Below are positions 8,890 to 18,838 of a stretch of DNA of 64,000 bases, in pieces. Source of the stretch: Pedobacter kyungheensis. Its GTDB lineage: Bacteria; Bacteroidota; Bacteroidia; Sphingobacteriales; Sphingobacteriaceae. The number at the start of each line of letters is the position of its first letter. Position 1 is the stretch's first letter. The position numbers and the translations under genes are program-made. The stretch spans positions 186,001 to 250,000 of the forward strand of contig NZ_JSYN01000002.1 of assembly GCF_000812965.1 (NCBI RefSeq), read 5' to 3'. A model generated the notes under the pieces. It worked only from the letters and a program-made list of their open reading frames with translations. It had not been told where the DNA came from and did no database searches.

Positions 8890-11800
8890 TTGAAATCATC
8901 CCTTCAACTTAATAGGGTTATGGCTTTTGTAATGCTGTTTTTGCTTACATTTGGCCTTAAAACCACGCAGGCACAAACTGCAACTTATACTTTTTCTTTC
9001 AATAATGCGCCCATAAACGGGGTAATTGCAGAAATTGCCAAAAAAAGTAATTACCAGTTTATTTTCGATGCCGAATACCTTAAAAAGGCTAAACCGGTTA
9101 CGGCTAAAATTAGTACCAACTCCTTAAAAACGGTACTCGAAACGGTTTTCAAAGATCAACCTTTCGATTATGAAATTAATAACAATACGATTGTTTTAAA
9201 AGCCTCAAATGCTTTTACCGAAGAGGAATATATTTTACATGGAATGGTAACCGATAGTTTGGGGTCGCCATTACCAGGTGCTTCAATAAAGTTAAAAGGC
9301 ACCAATAAGTATACCACCAGCGATGGCAATGGCCATTTCAACATTAATTTAACCAACGAGTACAATACCCTCGAAATTGCTTATGTAGGTTATCTGTCTA
9401 AAACACAGCGTTTAGACCGTACAGCTGCCTTAAAGGTAGTAACCGTTCGGTTAAGTGCCAATGCTTCTTTACTGGCAGAGGTGGTAGTAAATGGTTTTCA
9501 AACACTTCCTCTTGAAAGAAATGCCGGAGCATTTGCTGTTGTAGACAATAAAAAACTCAACGAGCAGATCAATACCAATATCCTGGCCGCTTTAGAAGGT
9601 CGTGTGGCTGGTTTGGCTTATGATAAAAATCCGTTTGGATTAGGTGCCGATAAGCAGGTTATTCGTGGAAGAGGAACTTTTTCCATTAACACAACTGGCG
9701 TTAGAACCGATCCTTTAATTGTTATTGATGGATTACCTTCTGAAACTGCCCTTGAAGATATTAATCCTTATGACATCGAATCGGTAACGGTCTTAAAAGA
9801 TGCTGCTGCTTCGTCTATTTACGGTTCAAGATCTGCTAATGGTGTTATTGTATTAACCACAAAAAAAGGAAACGGGCCTGTTAAAATTTCATTAAATACC
9901 GATTTCTTTATCGATACCAAACCCAGATTTAATTCAATGCATTATGCCTCCACTTCAGATATTTTAGATTTGGAAACTGACGTGTACAATAAAGAACGCG
10001 CCCGTTATACCACAACCGAATCTATGTTTAATGCTTACGGTACAGTGGCTAATGGATCAGTTAAATATTACAGTCCGCTTTACCAATTGTACCGCGACAG
10101 AGATGCAGGTAAGCTTACTGAAGATCAGGTTAACCAACAATTGGCCAATTGGAGAAATGCCGATTATTATGCACAATACCGTGATAATGTATGGCAAAAT
10201 GCATTTCGTCAGCGTTATAACCTTTCATTTAGTTCTTCAAGCGCAAAATCAAATACCTACGCTTCAGTAAATTTAGATAATTCTGCTCAAAAGGTAATCA
10301 ACAACAATGATCAAAAGCTGAACATTTATTTTAAAAATACCTATAACGTAAATAAATGGTTAACTACCACACTAGGTTTTAACGGCGCTTACACCAAATC
10401 AGTTTCAACAGATGGATCTTATGATGCTTACACGGGAATTCAGCCTCGTTATGCTTCTATCGTTAACCCTGATGGCAGCCTGGTATATGCCGATTATGTG
10501 AATTTACCTGATGGTATTGCCGGATCTGCTGTAAACGGGGCAGTTGTGGCTGCGCTTAAAAATAATGCACAGTATCGTTCCTATCGTTTTAATATACTCG
10601 AATCCTTAAATGAAGGACAGATTAATGAAACCAAAATTGCATTGAGAGGCTTTGCCAATGTGCAGGCCAAATTAATGGAAGGCCTTAGTTTGTCAAGTCA
10701 GTTGCAGTTCGAAAATACATCCACCAAGTCAGATCAGTATTATGATGTAAATTCGTACAAGATGCGTTCGGCATATAATTCGCTTGTTGGCTACACATCA
10801 ACAACAAATGTTTATACTTTCGGACTCCCTACCGGCGGAAGATACGGACAATTAGAAAAAAGTAACAACAGCTATACTTTCAGGAACCAATTGAGTTTCG
10901 ATCGCACTTTTGATAAAGGAAAACATGCCATTTCGGCTATTGCCGGTTTCGAGATGCGCCAAACATTTTCACCTCGTGGTATTGAAGACCTGAGATATGG
11001 TTACGATCCGATTACGCTTACCTCTACTTTGATTAACACGCAAGCGGTTAGTCAAACCGGCTTACCAAGTTACATATTTGGAGGGAACAGAACGTTATCC
11101 GTTTTAGGAAGGACACAAACGGAAATCAAGCACAGAAATCTTTCAACTTATGCCAATGCCGGTTATACCTATTTAAATAAATATAACATTACGGGTAGTA
11201 TCAGAGTAGATCAGGCTGATTTTTTTGGGGTAGATCCCGAATATAAAAACCGTCCGTTGTGGTCTGTTGGTGCGAGCTGGAATGCCAGTAACGAAGATTT
11301 TATTCAGGAACAGAAATGGATTAACCTTTTAAAACTTAGGGCTACTTACGGGGTTAATGGTAATCAGAACTCGGAAAGTCCTAAATACTTAACCGCCAGA
11401 AGAAAAAGTGATAACCTTTTTCCATCGTTACAATACATTGATATCGTTTCATTACCCAACCCTAAACTACGTTGGGAAAAAACCCAAACCTATAACGGTG
11501 GTATTGATTACGCATTTTTATCTAACCGCTTAAGGGGAAGTATTGATGTTTACTATAAAAAGAGCACCGATCTTATTGTTAATGTCGAATTAGATCCTAC
11601 CGTAGGTGCGGCATCAAGAGCCATTAATAACGGTACATTAATTAATCGTGGTATCGAATTCACACTTGGAGGCGATTGGTTAAGGGCAGGTGACCTGACT
11701 TTAAGTTCGACCTTTATTCTTGGTTTTAACAGAAACCGGATTGGCAAGGTAAACAGTGCAATTTCGCAGGCTGGTAATTATGTTGCCTCACCAGCATTAT

Positions 11801-12489
11801 ATTACATAGAAGGTACTGCTTATAACACTTTATATGCCTACCGATATGGAGGTATGGTAAATGGTTACCCATACTTTTTAGATGAGAATGGAAAGGCCAG
11901 TATTGATTTTGATGCCAGTGGAAACCCTATTGTTTCAAGCATAAAAAGTTTCAACAATTTTGGAAGTTTGGTAAACATGGGTACCATAACCCCAACTTAC
12001 ACGGGTTCATTTTCACAACGTATTTCTTATAAAAACTTCGAACTGGGTGCTTTACTGGTATTTTCGGGAGGTAACGTTATTAGAAGAGATGTAACGAATA
12101 TCAATGCTTACGATGTAACCGATGAGAACATTACCCAGCGTTTCAAAAATGGAAATACACCTGCTGTTCCCCGTTTACTGGTAGATTACCCTGAAAATTT
12201 AATCAACAGTGCCGGTACCATTAATACCATGTGGCAAGCAGCTGATGTAAATGTAGTGAAAGGTGATTACATCAAACTGAGAAACATTTCTTTATCCTAT
12301 AATTTGCCCAAAGGCATGATCGGGAAATTCAAACTTCCGTCAGCCAGATTTACTGCACAAGTAAATAATTTATGGTACGCCAGCGCTGCCGGAGATGATA
12401 TCGATCCGGAATCTTTCTCAGGACTTACAGGTACCAGAACACTTGAAAATCCTAAATCATTTGTGTTTGGCTTAAATCTAACCTTTTAA
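8890..12489 (+). CDS. SusC/RagA TonB-dependent outer-membrane receptor with STN domain (locus 1)
   Basis: 1199-residue TonB-linked porin importing a SusD-captured ligand. Order: signal peptide ending LKTTQAQ, STN signalling domain (about 30-105), carboxypeptidase-regulatory-like domain (GMVTDSLGSPLPGASIKLKG), plug (VIRGRGTF to GSRSANGVIVLTTKKG), and a 22-strand-type barrel ending FVFGLNLTF. The best start is TTG at 8890, since it supplies the basic n-region; the next ATG is at 8920. An ERNAGAF motif at 209-215, before the plug, resembles receptors I associate with protease-containing rather than glycosidase-containing operons. The substrate is unknown; the protease downstream makes peptides plausible. 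Confidence 0.9.
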   Translation: MKSSLQLNRVMAFVMLFLLTFGLKTTQAQTATYTFSFNNAPINGVIAEIAKKSNYQFIFDAEYLKKAKPVTAKISTNSLKTVLETVFKDQPFDYEINNNTIVLKASNAFTEEEYILHGMVTDSLGSPLPGASIKLKGTNKYTTSDGNGHFNINLTNEYNTLEIAYVGYLSKTQRLDRTAALKVVTVRLSANASLLAEVVVNGFQTLPLERNAGAFAVVDNKKLNEQINTNILAALEGRVAGLAYDKNPFGLGADKQVIRGRGTFSINTTGVRTDPLIVIDGLPSETALEDINPYDIESVTVLKDAAASSIYGSRSANGVIVLTTKKGNGPVKISLNTDFFIDTKPRFNSMHYASTSDILDLETDVYNKERARYTTTESMFNAYGTVANGSVKYYSPLYQLYRDRDAGKLTEDQVNQQLANWRNADYYAQYRDNVWQNAFRQRYNLSFSSSSAKSNTYASVNLDNSAQKVINNNDQKLNIYFKNTYNVNKWLTTTLGFNGAYTKSVSTDGSYDAYTGIQPRYASIVNPDGSLVYADYVNLPDGIAGSAVNGAVVAALKNNAQYRSYRFNILESLNEGQINETKIALRGFANVQAKLMEGLSLSSQLQFENTSTKSDQYYDVNSYKMRSAYNSLVGYTSTTNVYTFGLPTGGRYGQLEKSNNSYTFRNQLSFDRTFDKGKHAISAIAGFEMRQTFSPRGIEDLRYGYDPITLTSTLINTQAVSQTGLPSYIFGGNRTLSVLGRTQTEIKHRNLSTYANAGYTYLNKYNITGSIRVDQADFFGVDPEYKNRPLWSVGASWNASNEDFIQEQKWINLLKLRATYGVNGNQNSESPKYLTARRKSDNLFPSLQYIDIVSLPNPKLRWEKTQTYNGGIDYAFLSNRLRGSIDVYYKKSTDLIVNVELDPTVGAASRAINNGTLINRGIEFTLGGDWLRAGDLTLSSTFILGFNRNRIGKVNSAISQAGNYVASPALYYIEGTAYNTLYAYRYGGMVNGYPYFLDENGKASIDFDASGNPIVSSIKSFNNFGSLVNMGTITPTYTGSFSQRISYKNFELGALLVFSGGNVIRRDVTNINAYDVTDENITQRFKNGNTPAVPRLLVDYPENLINSAGTINTMWQAADVNVVKGDYIKLRNISLSYNLPKGMIGKFKLPSARFTAQVNNLWYASAAGDDIDPESFSGLTGTRTLENPKSFVFGLNLTF

Positions 12490-12493
12490 TAAG

Positions 12494-13921
12494 ATGAAAA
12501 AGAATATAACTATTATCGCGTTCCTGGCCGTTATTTTAATGGGAGGATGTAAAAAATATACAGATCTTACTCCAACAGGTTCATTACTGGTAGAAAACGC
12601 TCAAGATTACTACGAGCTGGTATCTTATCCTAACCGTGCTTATCTCATCAGTAATTTTCAGTATCTGGTAGATGATATGTGGATGAAAGAATCGAATTTT
12701 ATCGGTGTTACACCCAATATCAATACCGTACATTTTAGTTTTAACGAGAATATCGATCGTGTTTCGATGATTACCTCATCTAATTTTTACGATCGCTCAT
12801 ACGTTTATATTAACCGCTGGAACACCATTATCTCATTAGTTGATGGAAGTAAAGGAGACGATAACGTAAAAGCCTTAGCTAAGGCCGAGGCTAAAGTTTT
12901 AAGGGCATTTGATCACTTTCTGCTGGTAAATGTTTATGCCAAAGCCTATAACGCAGCAACTGCAGCAACCGATGGCGGGATTTGTATCATGGATAAATAT
13001 GATTTAGAGGCACAACCTGTTAAATCATCAGTAGCGGAAGTGTATAATTTCATTCAAAAGGATATCGATGATGCGCTTCCATACCTTCAGGCACAACCAG
13101 CAGATCCTTATCATCCATCACTGGCCTTTGCCTGGGCACTAAAAGCCAAAGTACATTTATTTAAAAAGGAAATTGCACAGGCTAAACAAGCTTGCGAAAA
13201 GTCGCTTGGTTACAATAACCAGATTTTTGATCTGGTTAACTATACTACAAAACAAGGTGGTCCGTCAGTTACACCAATCATTGCACCAAATAATCCTGAA
13301 GTACTAAGTTATATGTATATCCAGGGGTATAATGAAACCAATTTTGGTTATACCTGGATAATCAGCCCGGAATTGAGAGAGTTATTTGGTACTAATGATG
13401 CACGTTTTAATATGTTTTTTAATACCACAAGCGCGAGCTTTCTTGATATTGGATCAAACTCAGCATATTACAGCATTTTTTACACCAGATTCTTTTACCC
13501 AACCGTTGGTTTAAAAACTACCGAAGTATATTTAATGCAAGCCGAGTGTTTGGCCAGGGAAGGCGATTTAGCCGGCGCCATGGCAGTGGTGAATAAACTC
13601 CGCGAAAAACGCATCCTTTCGGGCGACATTATCCTTCCGGTACCTGCAACCCGAAAAGAAACCATGGATATTATTATCAATGAACGCAGAAAAGAATTGT
13701 TTTTAGGCTTTAACCGCTTTATGGATTTAAAACGCTTAAACACTGAACCTGAATACGCAAAAACAGTAGTGCGTAAGTATCCATTGGTGAACAAAACAGT
13801 TCCGCAACAAACCTATACACTGTTGCCTACATCCAGGTTGTATATTATTCCTTTTCCACTTAACATACTTAAGAAAAATCCAAACTTAACTCTAAATACC
13901 GACGAAAAGCTCCCGTTTTAA
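12494..13921 (+). CDS. SusD/RagB-family substrate-binding lipoprotein (locus 1)
   Basis: 475-residue surface lipoprotein that caps the SusC barrel and captures ligand. The lipobox LMGGC puts the lipid on Cys19. TPR-like helices (LAKAEAKVLRAFDHFLLVNVYAKAY) and the C-terminal family signature (NERRKELFLGFNRFMDLKRL) are clear. The gene begins 4 bases after the SusC stop codon, so the two are translated together. It is somewhat shorter than many SusD proteins (500-600), consistent with the compact subfamily often paired with ECF-regulated receptors. Confidence 0.9.
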   Translation: MKKNITIIAFLAVILMGGCKKYTDLTPTGSLLVENAQDYYELVSYPNRAYLISNFQYLVDDMWMKESNFIGVTPNINTVHFSFNENIDRVSMITSSNFYDRSYVYINRWNTIISLVDGSKGDDNVKALAKAEAKVLRAFDHFLLVNVYAKAYNAATAATDGGICIMDKYDLEAQPVKSSVAEVYNFIQKDIDDALPYLQAQPADPYHPSLAFAWALKAKVHLFKKEIAQAKQACEKSLGYNNQIFDLVNYTTKQGGPSVTPIIAPNNPEVLSYMYIQGYNETNFGYTWIISPELRELFGTNDARFNMFFNTTSASFLDIGSNSAYYSIFYTRFFYPTVGLKTTEVYLMQAECLAREGDLAGAMAVVNKLREKRILSGDIILPVPATRKETMDIIINERRKELFLGFNRFMDLKRLNTEPEYAKTVVRKYPLVNKTVPQQTYTLLPTSRLYIIPFPLNILKKNPNLTLNTDEKLPF

Positions 13922-13922
13922 G

Positions 13923-16370
13923 ATGAATATTAAAAAGATTATTTTTCCGATGGCATGCATGCTTTCAGTAGCTGCCTATGGACAAAAAGTACAGGTAAAA
14001 ACCGACAGTACCACCAAGAAAGCCCCGGTTGATTACAGCAAACTCATTCCAGAAAGTGCTTCAAGCCAAAACGGATTGTTTGATGTAAAACGCGTAGACC
14101 AGAAATGGTTTTTCGAAGTGCCGGATAGCATGCTTAACCGCTATATTTTAGTGATAACCCGCTATGTGAGTACCCCGCAGGGTATGGGCAGTTTTGGGGG
14201 AGAGCAGGCAAACGAACAAACCGTTTATTTTGAGAAAGGCAATAACAACAACCTTTTGCTGAGATCAGTTTTGTATCGCCAGGATGCAAAAAACAGCGAA
14301 ACATCCATTTACAAAGCCGTAATGCAATCGCAGGAAAACCCGATTGTGGCTGCATTTGATATTAAAGCTAAAAACCCTAAAACCGGCAATGCAGTAATTG
14401 AGGTGACCGATTTCTTTAAAAAAGATAACCCCATTGTATCGATCGCTGCTAATGAAAAATCGGAGAAAAAACTCGGTAGTGTAGCCGATGACCGTTCGTT
14501 TATTGAAAAGATTAATACTTATCCGATTAATATTGAGGTTAAAACCACCAAAACCTATACATCCTCAGCCGGAAACATCCCTTCAGGAGCCTTAACCGGT
14601 GCCGTAACGGTACGCTTAAACACCTCTTTTGTGCTTTTGCCTAAGGTAGCCATGCGCAAACGTTTTGCCGATGAGCGCGTAGGTTATTTCAACAACAAAT
14701 ACATTTTGTTTGATGAAGACAGACAGCATGCTGATGCGAAGTACTTTATCGAAAGATACCGCCTGGAGCCTAAGGATGCCGATTTGGAGAAGTACAAAAA
14801 AGGCAAACTGGTTGAACCTAAAAAACAGATTGTTTATTACATCGATCCGGCTACGCCGAAAAAATGGCGACCGTATTTAATTGCTGGTATAAACGACTGG
14901 CAGAAAGCTTTTGAAAAAGCTGGTTTTAAAAATGCCATTGTAGGTAAAGAATGGCCTGAAGCCGATACCACCATGAGTTTAGAGGATGCCCGTTTCTCTG
15001 TAATCAGGTATTATGCTTCTGAAACACCTAATGCTTATGGTCCGAGAATTAGCGACCCACGCAGTGGCGAAATTATTGAAAGCCATGTAGGCTGGTACCA
15101 CAATGTGATGAAACTGGTACAAAGCTGGTATATGATTCAGGCTGGTGCGTTGGATGAAAGGGCACGAAAAATGAATTTTGATGATGAATTAATGGGGCAG
15201 TTAATCCGCTTTGTTTCTTCGCACGAAATTGGCCATACTATTGGTTTAAAACACAACATGGGCGCCAGCAGCCAAACCCCGGTTGAAAAATTAAGGGATA
15301 AAAAATGGGTAGAAGCCAACGGCCATACTGTTTCGATTATGGATTATGCCCGCTTTAACTATGTAGCACAACCCGAAGATCATATTGCACCTGAAGGCAT
15401 TTATCCGCGCATTGGTGCCTACGATAAGTGGGCCATTAACTGGGGTTACCGCTATTACGACCAGGTTAAGGATGAGTATGCAGAAGAAAAGATTACCAAA
15501 AAAATGATTCTCGATTCGCTTACAGCCAACCCTAAACTTTGGTTTGGCGGCGAAGGAAAAGATGAAGATCCGCGGAGTCAAACAGAAGATCTTGGCAATG
15601 ATGCCATTGCTGCGAGCGATTACGGCATTAAAAACCTGAAAAGGGTAGTGCCTAACCTGGTAAAATGGACTTATGAACCCGGCGACCTTTATAACAATTT
15701 GAGTGATATGCACAAAGGAGTTGTACGCCAGTTTAGCCGCTACCTTTACCATGTAATGAAAAACATTGGTAACAGCTATGTAACCAAAAGAAGTACCGAT
15801 GAAGCTGGTTTAGTATATACAGAAGTACCGAAAAAACGCGTAAAAGCAGTTGTTGATTATGTAGGCCGTCAGTTGTTCGATGCACCAATCTGGTTATATC
15901 CAACAGCGATTACCAGCCGGATTGCAACCAAGCCTATGGATGATATAATCGATCAGCAAAACCAGATGCTGAACATGTTTTTAAGTCAGGGTTTAATTTA
16001 CAACTTAAGCCAGAAAGCTTTGAATTCTGCTGATCCATATACAGTAAAGGAGTATTTAAACGACTTGAAAAATACCACCTGGATTAAATTCAGTGGGGTT
16101 GAAGCCAGTGATGTTTTCCGCAGGAGCTTACAGCGTTCGTACTTAGAAAAGTTGAACATGCTCATTAATCCGAAAGATATTACTGATGGCAAGGCCATGA
16201 CTACTGCACAGCGCAGCGATGTACGTTTAGAAGCCATTGCACATTTAAACGATATTAAAGAAACCATTAAAGTACTTGTTGCACAAACCAGCGGAATTAA
16301 CCAGCTACACCTGAAAGATATGCTTCAGGAAATCGAGAAAATAAATAAAAAATCAAATACAAATGCCTAA
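13923..16370 (+). CDS. Zinc-dependent metalloprotease, DUF5117/DUF5118/DUF4953 type
   Basis: 815-residue exported protease with a signal peptide ending VAAYGQ. The N-terminal region around 39-80 (YSKLIPESASSQNGLFDVKR) fits DUF5118, followed by DUF5117 to about 280. The catalytic DUF4953-like part holds H434-E-x-x-H438-x-x-G-x-x-H444 (HEIGHTIGLKH) and a Met-turn at SIMDY (M473), so it is a metzincin-like zinc peptidase with all three zinc histidines present. The gene starts immediately after the SusD stop codon and is clearly in the same operon, pointing to protein or peptide use by locus 1. Substrate not established. Confidence 0.88.
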   Translation: MNIKKIIFPMACMLSVAAYGQKVQVKTDSTTKKAPVDYSKLIPESASSQNGLFDVKRVDQKWFFEVPDSMLNRYILVITRYVSTPQGMGSFGGEQANEQTVYFEKGNNNNLLLRSVLYRQDAKNSETSIYKAVMQSQENPIVAAFDIKAKNPKTGNAVIEVTDFFKKDNPIVSIAANEKSEKKLGSVADDRSFIEKINTYPINIEVKTTKTYTSSAGNIPSGALTGAVTVRLNTSFVLLPKVAMRKRFADERVGYFNNKYILFDEDRQHADAKYFIERYRLEPKDADLEKYKKGKLVEPKKQIVYYIDPATPKKWRPYLIAGINDWQKAFEKAGFKNAIVGKEWPEADTTMSLEDARFSVIRYYASETPNAYGPRISDPRSGEIIESHVGWYHNVMKLVQSWYMIQAGALDERARKMNFDDELMGQLIRFVSSHEIGHTIGLKHNMGASSQTPVEKLRDKKWVEANGHTVSIMDYARFNYVAQPEDHIAPEGIYPRIGAYDKWAINWGYRYYDQVKDEYAEEKITKKMILDSLTANPKLWFGGEGKDEDPRSQTEDLGNDAIAASDYGIKNLKRVVPNLVKWTYEPGDLYNNLSDMHKGVVRQFSRYLYHVMKNIGNSYVTKRSTDEAGLVYTEVPKKRVKAVVDYVGRQLFDAPIWLYPTAITSRIATKPMDDIIDQQNQMLNMFLSQGLIYNLSQKALNSADPYTVKEYLNDLKNTTWIKFSGVEASDVFRRSLQRSYLEKLNMLINPKDITDGKAMTTAQRSDVRLEAIAHLNDIKETIKVLVAQTSGINQLHLKDMLQEIEKINKKSNTNA

Positions 16371-16371
16371 T

Positions 16372-16908
16372 ATGAAACGTTCACTTATTATTTTGCTCAG
16401 CTCTACCTTATGGTTAGGCTACACAGCAAAAGCACAGGTACTCACTTCGCTGCAAGAAGTTGGAACCCCAGAGCTGGCTCAGAAACGCGAAGCCTTAAAA
16501 GAATCGGTAATGACCAGCTACCTGGGCATTAAAAACAGCCTGGTTAAATCAGACTCGCTGGGTGCCGTAAAGTTTGCCACCGAACTGATCGCCAATTTAA
16601 ACCAGTTTAAGTTTAAAAAACTTTCGCTGGAGAAAATGAACGAGGCCACCACTACGCGTAAAGAAATGATTGAGCTGGCACAGTCTATCGCAGCTACCAA
16701 ATCAATCAACAAACAACGTAGTGAAATGGATAAGCTATCGGTTAAGATGTGGTCGGTTATAGAAAGGTTTAAACCTGAAAAAACGAGTTTATATAAACAG
16801 GTTTGCCCCATGACAGGTACTACCTGGATTAGTGATGATATAGCGATTCAAAACCCGTATTATCCTAAAAATATGCTTACCTGTGGCGAGGTTAAAGCCA
16901 GCATCTAA
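16372..16908 (+). CDS. DUF3347 domain protein, secreted
   Basis: 178-residue exported protein with a signal peptide ending LGYTAKAQ. The helical body and the C-terminal signature (CPMTGTTWISDDIAIQNPYY, then MLTCGEV) fit DUF3347, a domain also seen at the end of some copper/silver efflux adaptors and proposed to bind metal; the Cys-Pro-Met and Cys-Gly motifs are intact. The ATG at 16372 follows the protease stop by one base; an ATG at 16363 would overlap it by 8 bases. As last gene of the operon it may supply or scavenge metal for the zinc protease, but this is only inferred from position. Confidence 0.75.
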   Translation: MKRSLIILLSSTLWLGYTAKAQVLTSLQEVGTPELAQKREALKESVMTSYLGIKNSLVKSDSLGAVKFATELIANLNQFKFKKLSLEKMNEATTTRKEMIELAQSIAATKSINKQRSEMDKLSVKMWSVIERFKPEKTSLYKQVCPMTGTTWISDDIAIQNPYYPKNMLTCGEVKASI

Positions 16909-16933
16909 AGAAAGAAAATATTTAGTTAATGAT

Positions 16934-16966
16934 AAAAGCGGCAATCTGGATAGATGCCGCTTTTTT
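16934..16966 (+). terminator. Intrinsic terminator of locus 1 operon
   Basis: AAAAGCGGCA (16934-16943) pairs with TGCCGCTTTT (16955-16964), continuing into a run of six T. It lies 26 bases after the DUF3347 stop codon. Confidence 0.8.
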
Positions 16967-16989
16967 ATTGATTAATTGAGACAGAAGAA

Positions 16990-17016
16990 CGGGCAAACAT
17001 TTGCCCGCTTTTTTTT
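16990..17016. terminator. Second terminator hairpin between convergent genes
   Basis: CGGGCAAA (16990-16997) pairs with TTTGCCCG (17000-17007) and is followed by eight T on the + strand. It also lies just after the stop codon of the leftward M60 gene, so it may serve both directions, more strongly the + strand. Confidence 0.65.
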
Positions 17017-18838
17017 AATTGTAAAGCCCAATCTCGGCTAATGCGGCAAACTGTAATCCGTCATGCGCGTTATTGGCTATTACTTTGAGGTATCTGAATG
17101 TTTTGCTGCTGCCAAAAGCAAAATATTGTGCACCCGTAGCGTTTTGTGCGGTATAGTTGTTAACTGCGGTAAAGGTTACATTATCCGTACTGGTTAACAC
17201 CTGAAAGTCTTTAACGGCGCGTGCCAGACTATTTCTTTGTACTAAGCTTAAACCTTTTGCAGTTTTAGATGAGCCCAAATCGATTACAATCTGGTGCGGA
17301 TAACTGGTTGCTGTACTGGTCCAGCGTGAGTGCCAGTAAGTGCTGAAACTGCCATCAATTAATGTAGCAGCCCTGCCGTTGGTAGCACCTTCGCCACTAG
17401 TTTCTTCCGAGCTGAAAGAATTGATCGTCCAGCCGGTTTTGCTTAATTCGTTTAGCGGGGCAACATTGTCTTGTAAGGTTGAAGGATCGGTAGTTGGAGC
17501 AGGTAAGCCCAAAGCCGCCATATCCGTATAAATTTGGGTGGTAGCAGCGGCGGTCGATAAATTCAAACCCCATTTCGTAAAGAAATTACTCAAATTTTTA
17601 CCCGATATGTTACAGGCTTTCAGCATGAAATAACGTAGTTTATCATCGTCATTTGATAATGTTGGGTTTTCTACACGCATATTTTTTGATAAGGTACGGT
17701 AAAAGTTATCGCCATAAGCCAAAGTCAGCTGCTGGAACATGGCTAACCTGATCCAGACATCCGTTAAAGGGTTGGCATAGCTGGTCGATCCGTTAAAATC
17801 TTTGGTGCCATCGGCCTTGCCTAAATAGGTGAAAACTTTTGGCCAGGTGCCATCGTTTACGAGCCTGTTGATAGAAGGGGTAAGCGTACGCTGTACATAT
17901 AAACTGTAAAGGTTAACGGTAACTTCGCCAAGGGTGCCCCAACGCCACATCATCTGGTGCTGGTGACCCAGCTCGTGCCACATGCCCCAACCATTGGTGC
18001 CTACACTGTTTAAAGTTAGTATGGCGTTTACATCAGAGGTGATATAAGCCGTGCGGTAATCGTAAGCAAAGAAATAATAGGCAGGGTCTTCATGCTGGGT
18101 AAGCAGGTAAGTATGCACATTTTTGGCATGCGCAGGCAACGAATTGTCTAAGCCGTTCAAATCATCTTCAAGGGCAATAACTTGCGTAATTTTGTTTAAT
18201 ATGGCCGCCTGATCTTCTGTCTGGTATTGTATCGCCTTGGTACGCGAAACCACAATAAAACAGTTCGATCCTTCCAGAACCACATCAGGTGTAGTGTAGG
18301 TTTGTAGCTGGTTAATCCAGTCGGAATTGGTGCTCACCCCAAGCTTGAAATAAGGTGCAAACTGATAGCCGCTGTTAAAGGTTATTTTAGCGGTCGAACC
18401 GGTAGTAGCGTTGGTATATCTGATCCATAATAAACCGCCAACCGCATTGGTAATCGTATTGGTACCTGCGGTAAGTTGTACAACAGTAGGTTGGGTGTTC
18501 CAGGTGCCATATCTGGAGTAAGTTCCAATCAGTAATTTAGGTAAACGTGTTCCGGCGGTTTGCTCTACCGTAATATCCAGCGTAGCATTTGGGGCCATGT
18601 ATAAACCAGTAGCCGTAAAATCTGTTAGCTGATATCCGTTCTTTAAGCGGTCTCTTTCAATTGAAGCGCTGATCTTTTCGGTAACATTAAAAATGTTGGT
18701 TTGTGTTGCCGATTCTACTGTTGCACCACTTTTTGGGATCTGGTTTGTTGCCACTTCTTCGGGTAACAGCGTTGCTTTTTTACAGGCAGAAAGGCCCATT
18801 ACGGCCAGGGCAGTAAAGAGTAAAAGTTTCCTTTTCAT
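17015..18838 (-). CDS. M60-family (mucinase-like) zinc peptidase lipoprotein with F5/8C domain
   Basis: 607-residue lipoprotein (lipobox LSAC, lipidated Cys19). The central part is a peptidase M60/SslE-like domain with H288-E-x-x-H292 (WHELGHQHQ) and E305 in GTLGEVTVNLYS, matching the gluzincin pattern of this family. Some members cut mucin-type O-glycoproteins. Residues about 475-607 form an F5/8 type C (discoidin, CBM32-like) domain (YWHSRWTSTATSYPHQIVID), likely for sugar binding. It is transcribed alone, opposite to the preceding operon. With GH95, GH92, GH20 and a sulfatase nearby, it fits breakdown of glycoproteins. Family call firm; substrate inferred. Confidence 0.88.
   Translation of the reverse strand: MKRKLLLFTALAVMGLSACKKATLLPEEVATNQIPKSGATVESATQTNIFNVTEKISASIERDRLKNGYQLTDFTATGLYMAPNATLDITVEQTAGTRLPKLLIGTYSRYGTWNTQPTVVQLTAGTNTITNAVGGLLWIRYTNATTGSTAKITFNSGYQFAPYFKLGVSTNSDWINQLQTYTTPDVVLEGSNCFIVVSRTKAIQYQTEDQAAILNKITQVIALEDDLNGLDNSLPAHAKNVHTYLLTQHEDPAYYFFAYDYRTAYITSDVNAILTLNSVGTNGWGMWHELGHQHQMMWRWGTLGEVTVNLYSLYVQRTLTPSINRLVNDGTWPKVFTYLGKADGTKDFNGSTSYANPLTDVWIRLAMFQQLTLAYGDNFYRTLSKNMRVENPTLSNDDDKLRYFMLKACNISGKNLSNFFTKWGLNLSTAAATTQIYTDMAALGLPAPTTDPSTLQDNVAPLNELSKTGWTINSFSSEETSGEGATNGRAATLIDGSFSTYWHSRWTSTATSYPHQIVIDLGSSKTAKGLSLVQRNSLARAVKDFQVLTSTDNVTFTAVNNYTAQNATGAQYFAFGSSKTFRYLKVIANNAHDGLQFAALAEIGLYN

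Noticed and set aside
15291..15752. 153-residue ORF on the minus strand
   Set aside because: Antisense to the conserved catalytic region of the metalloprotease.
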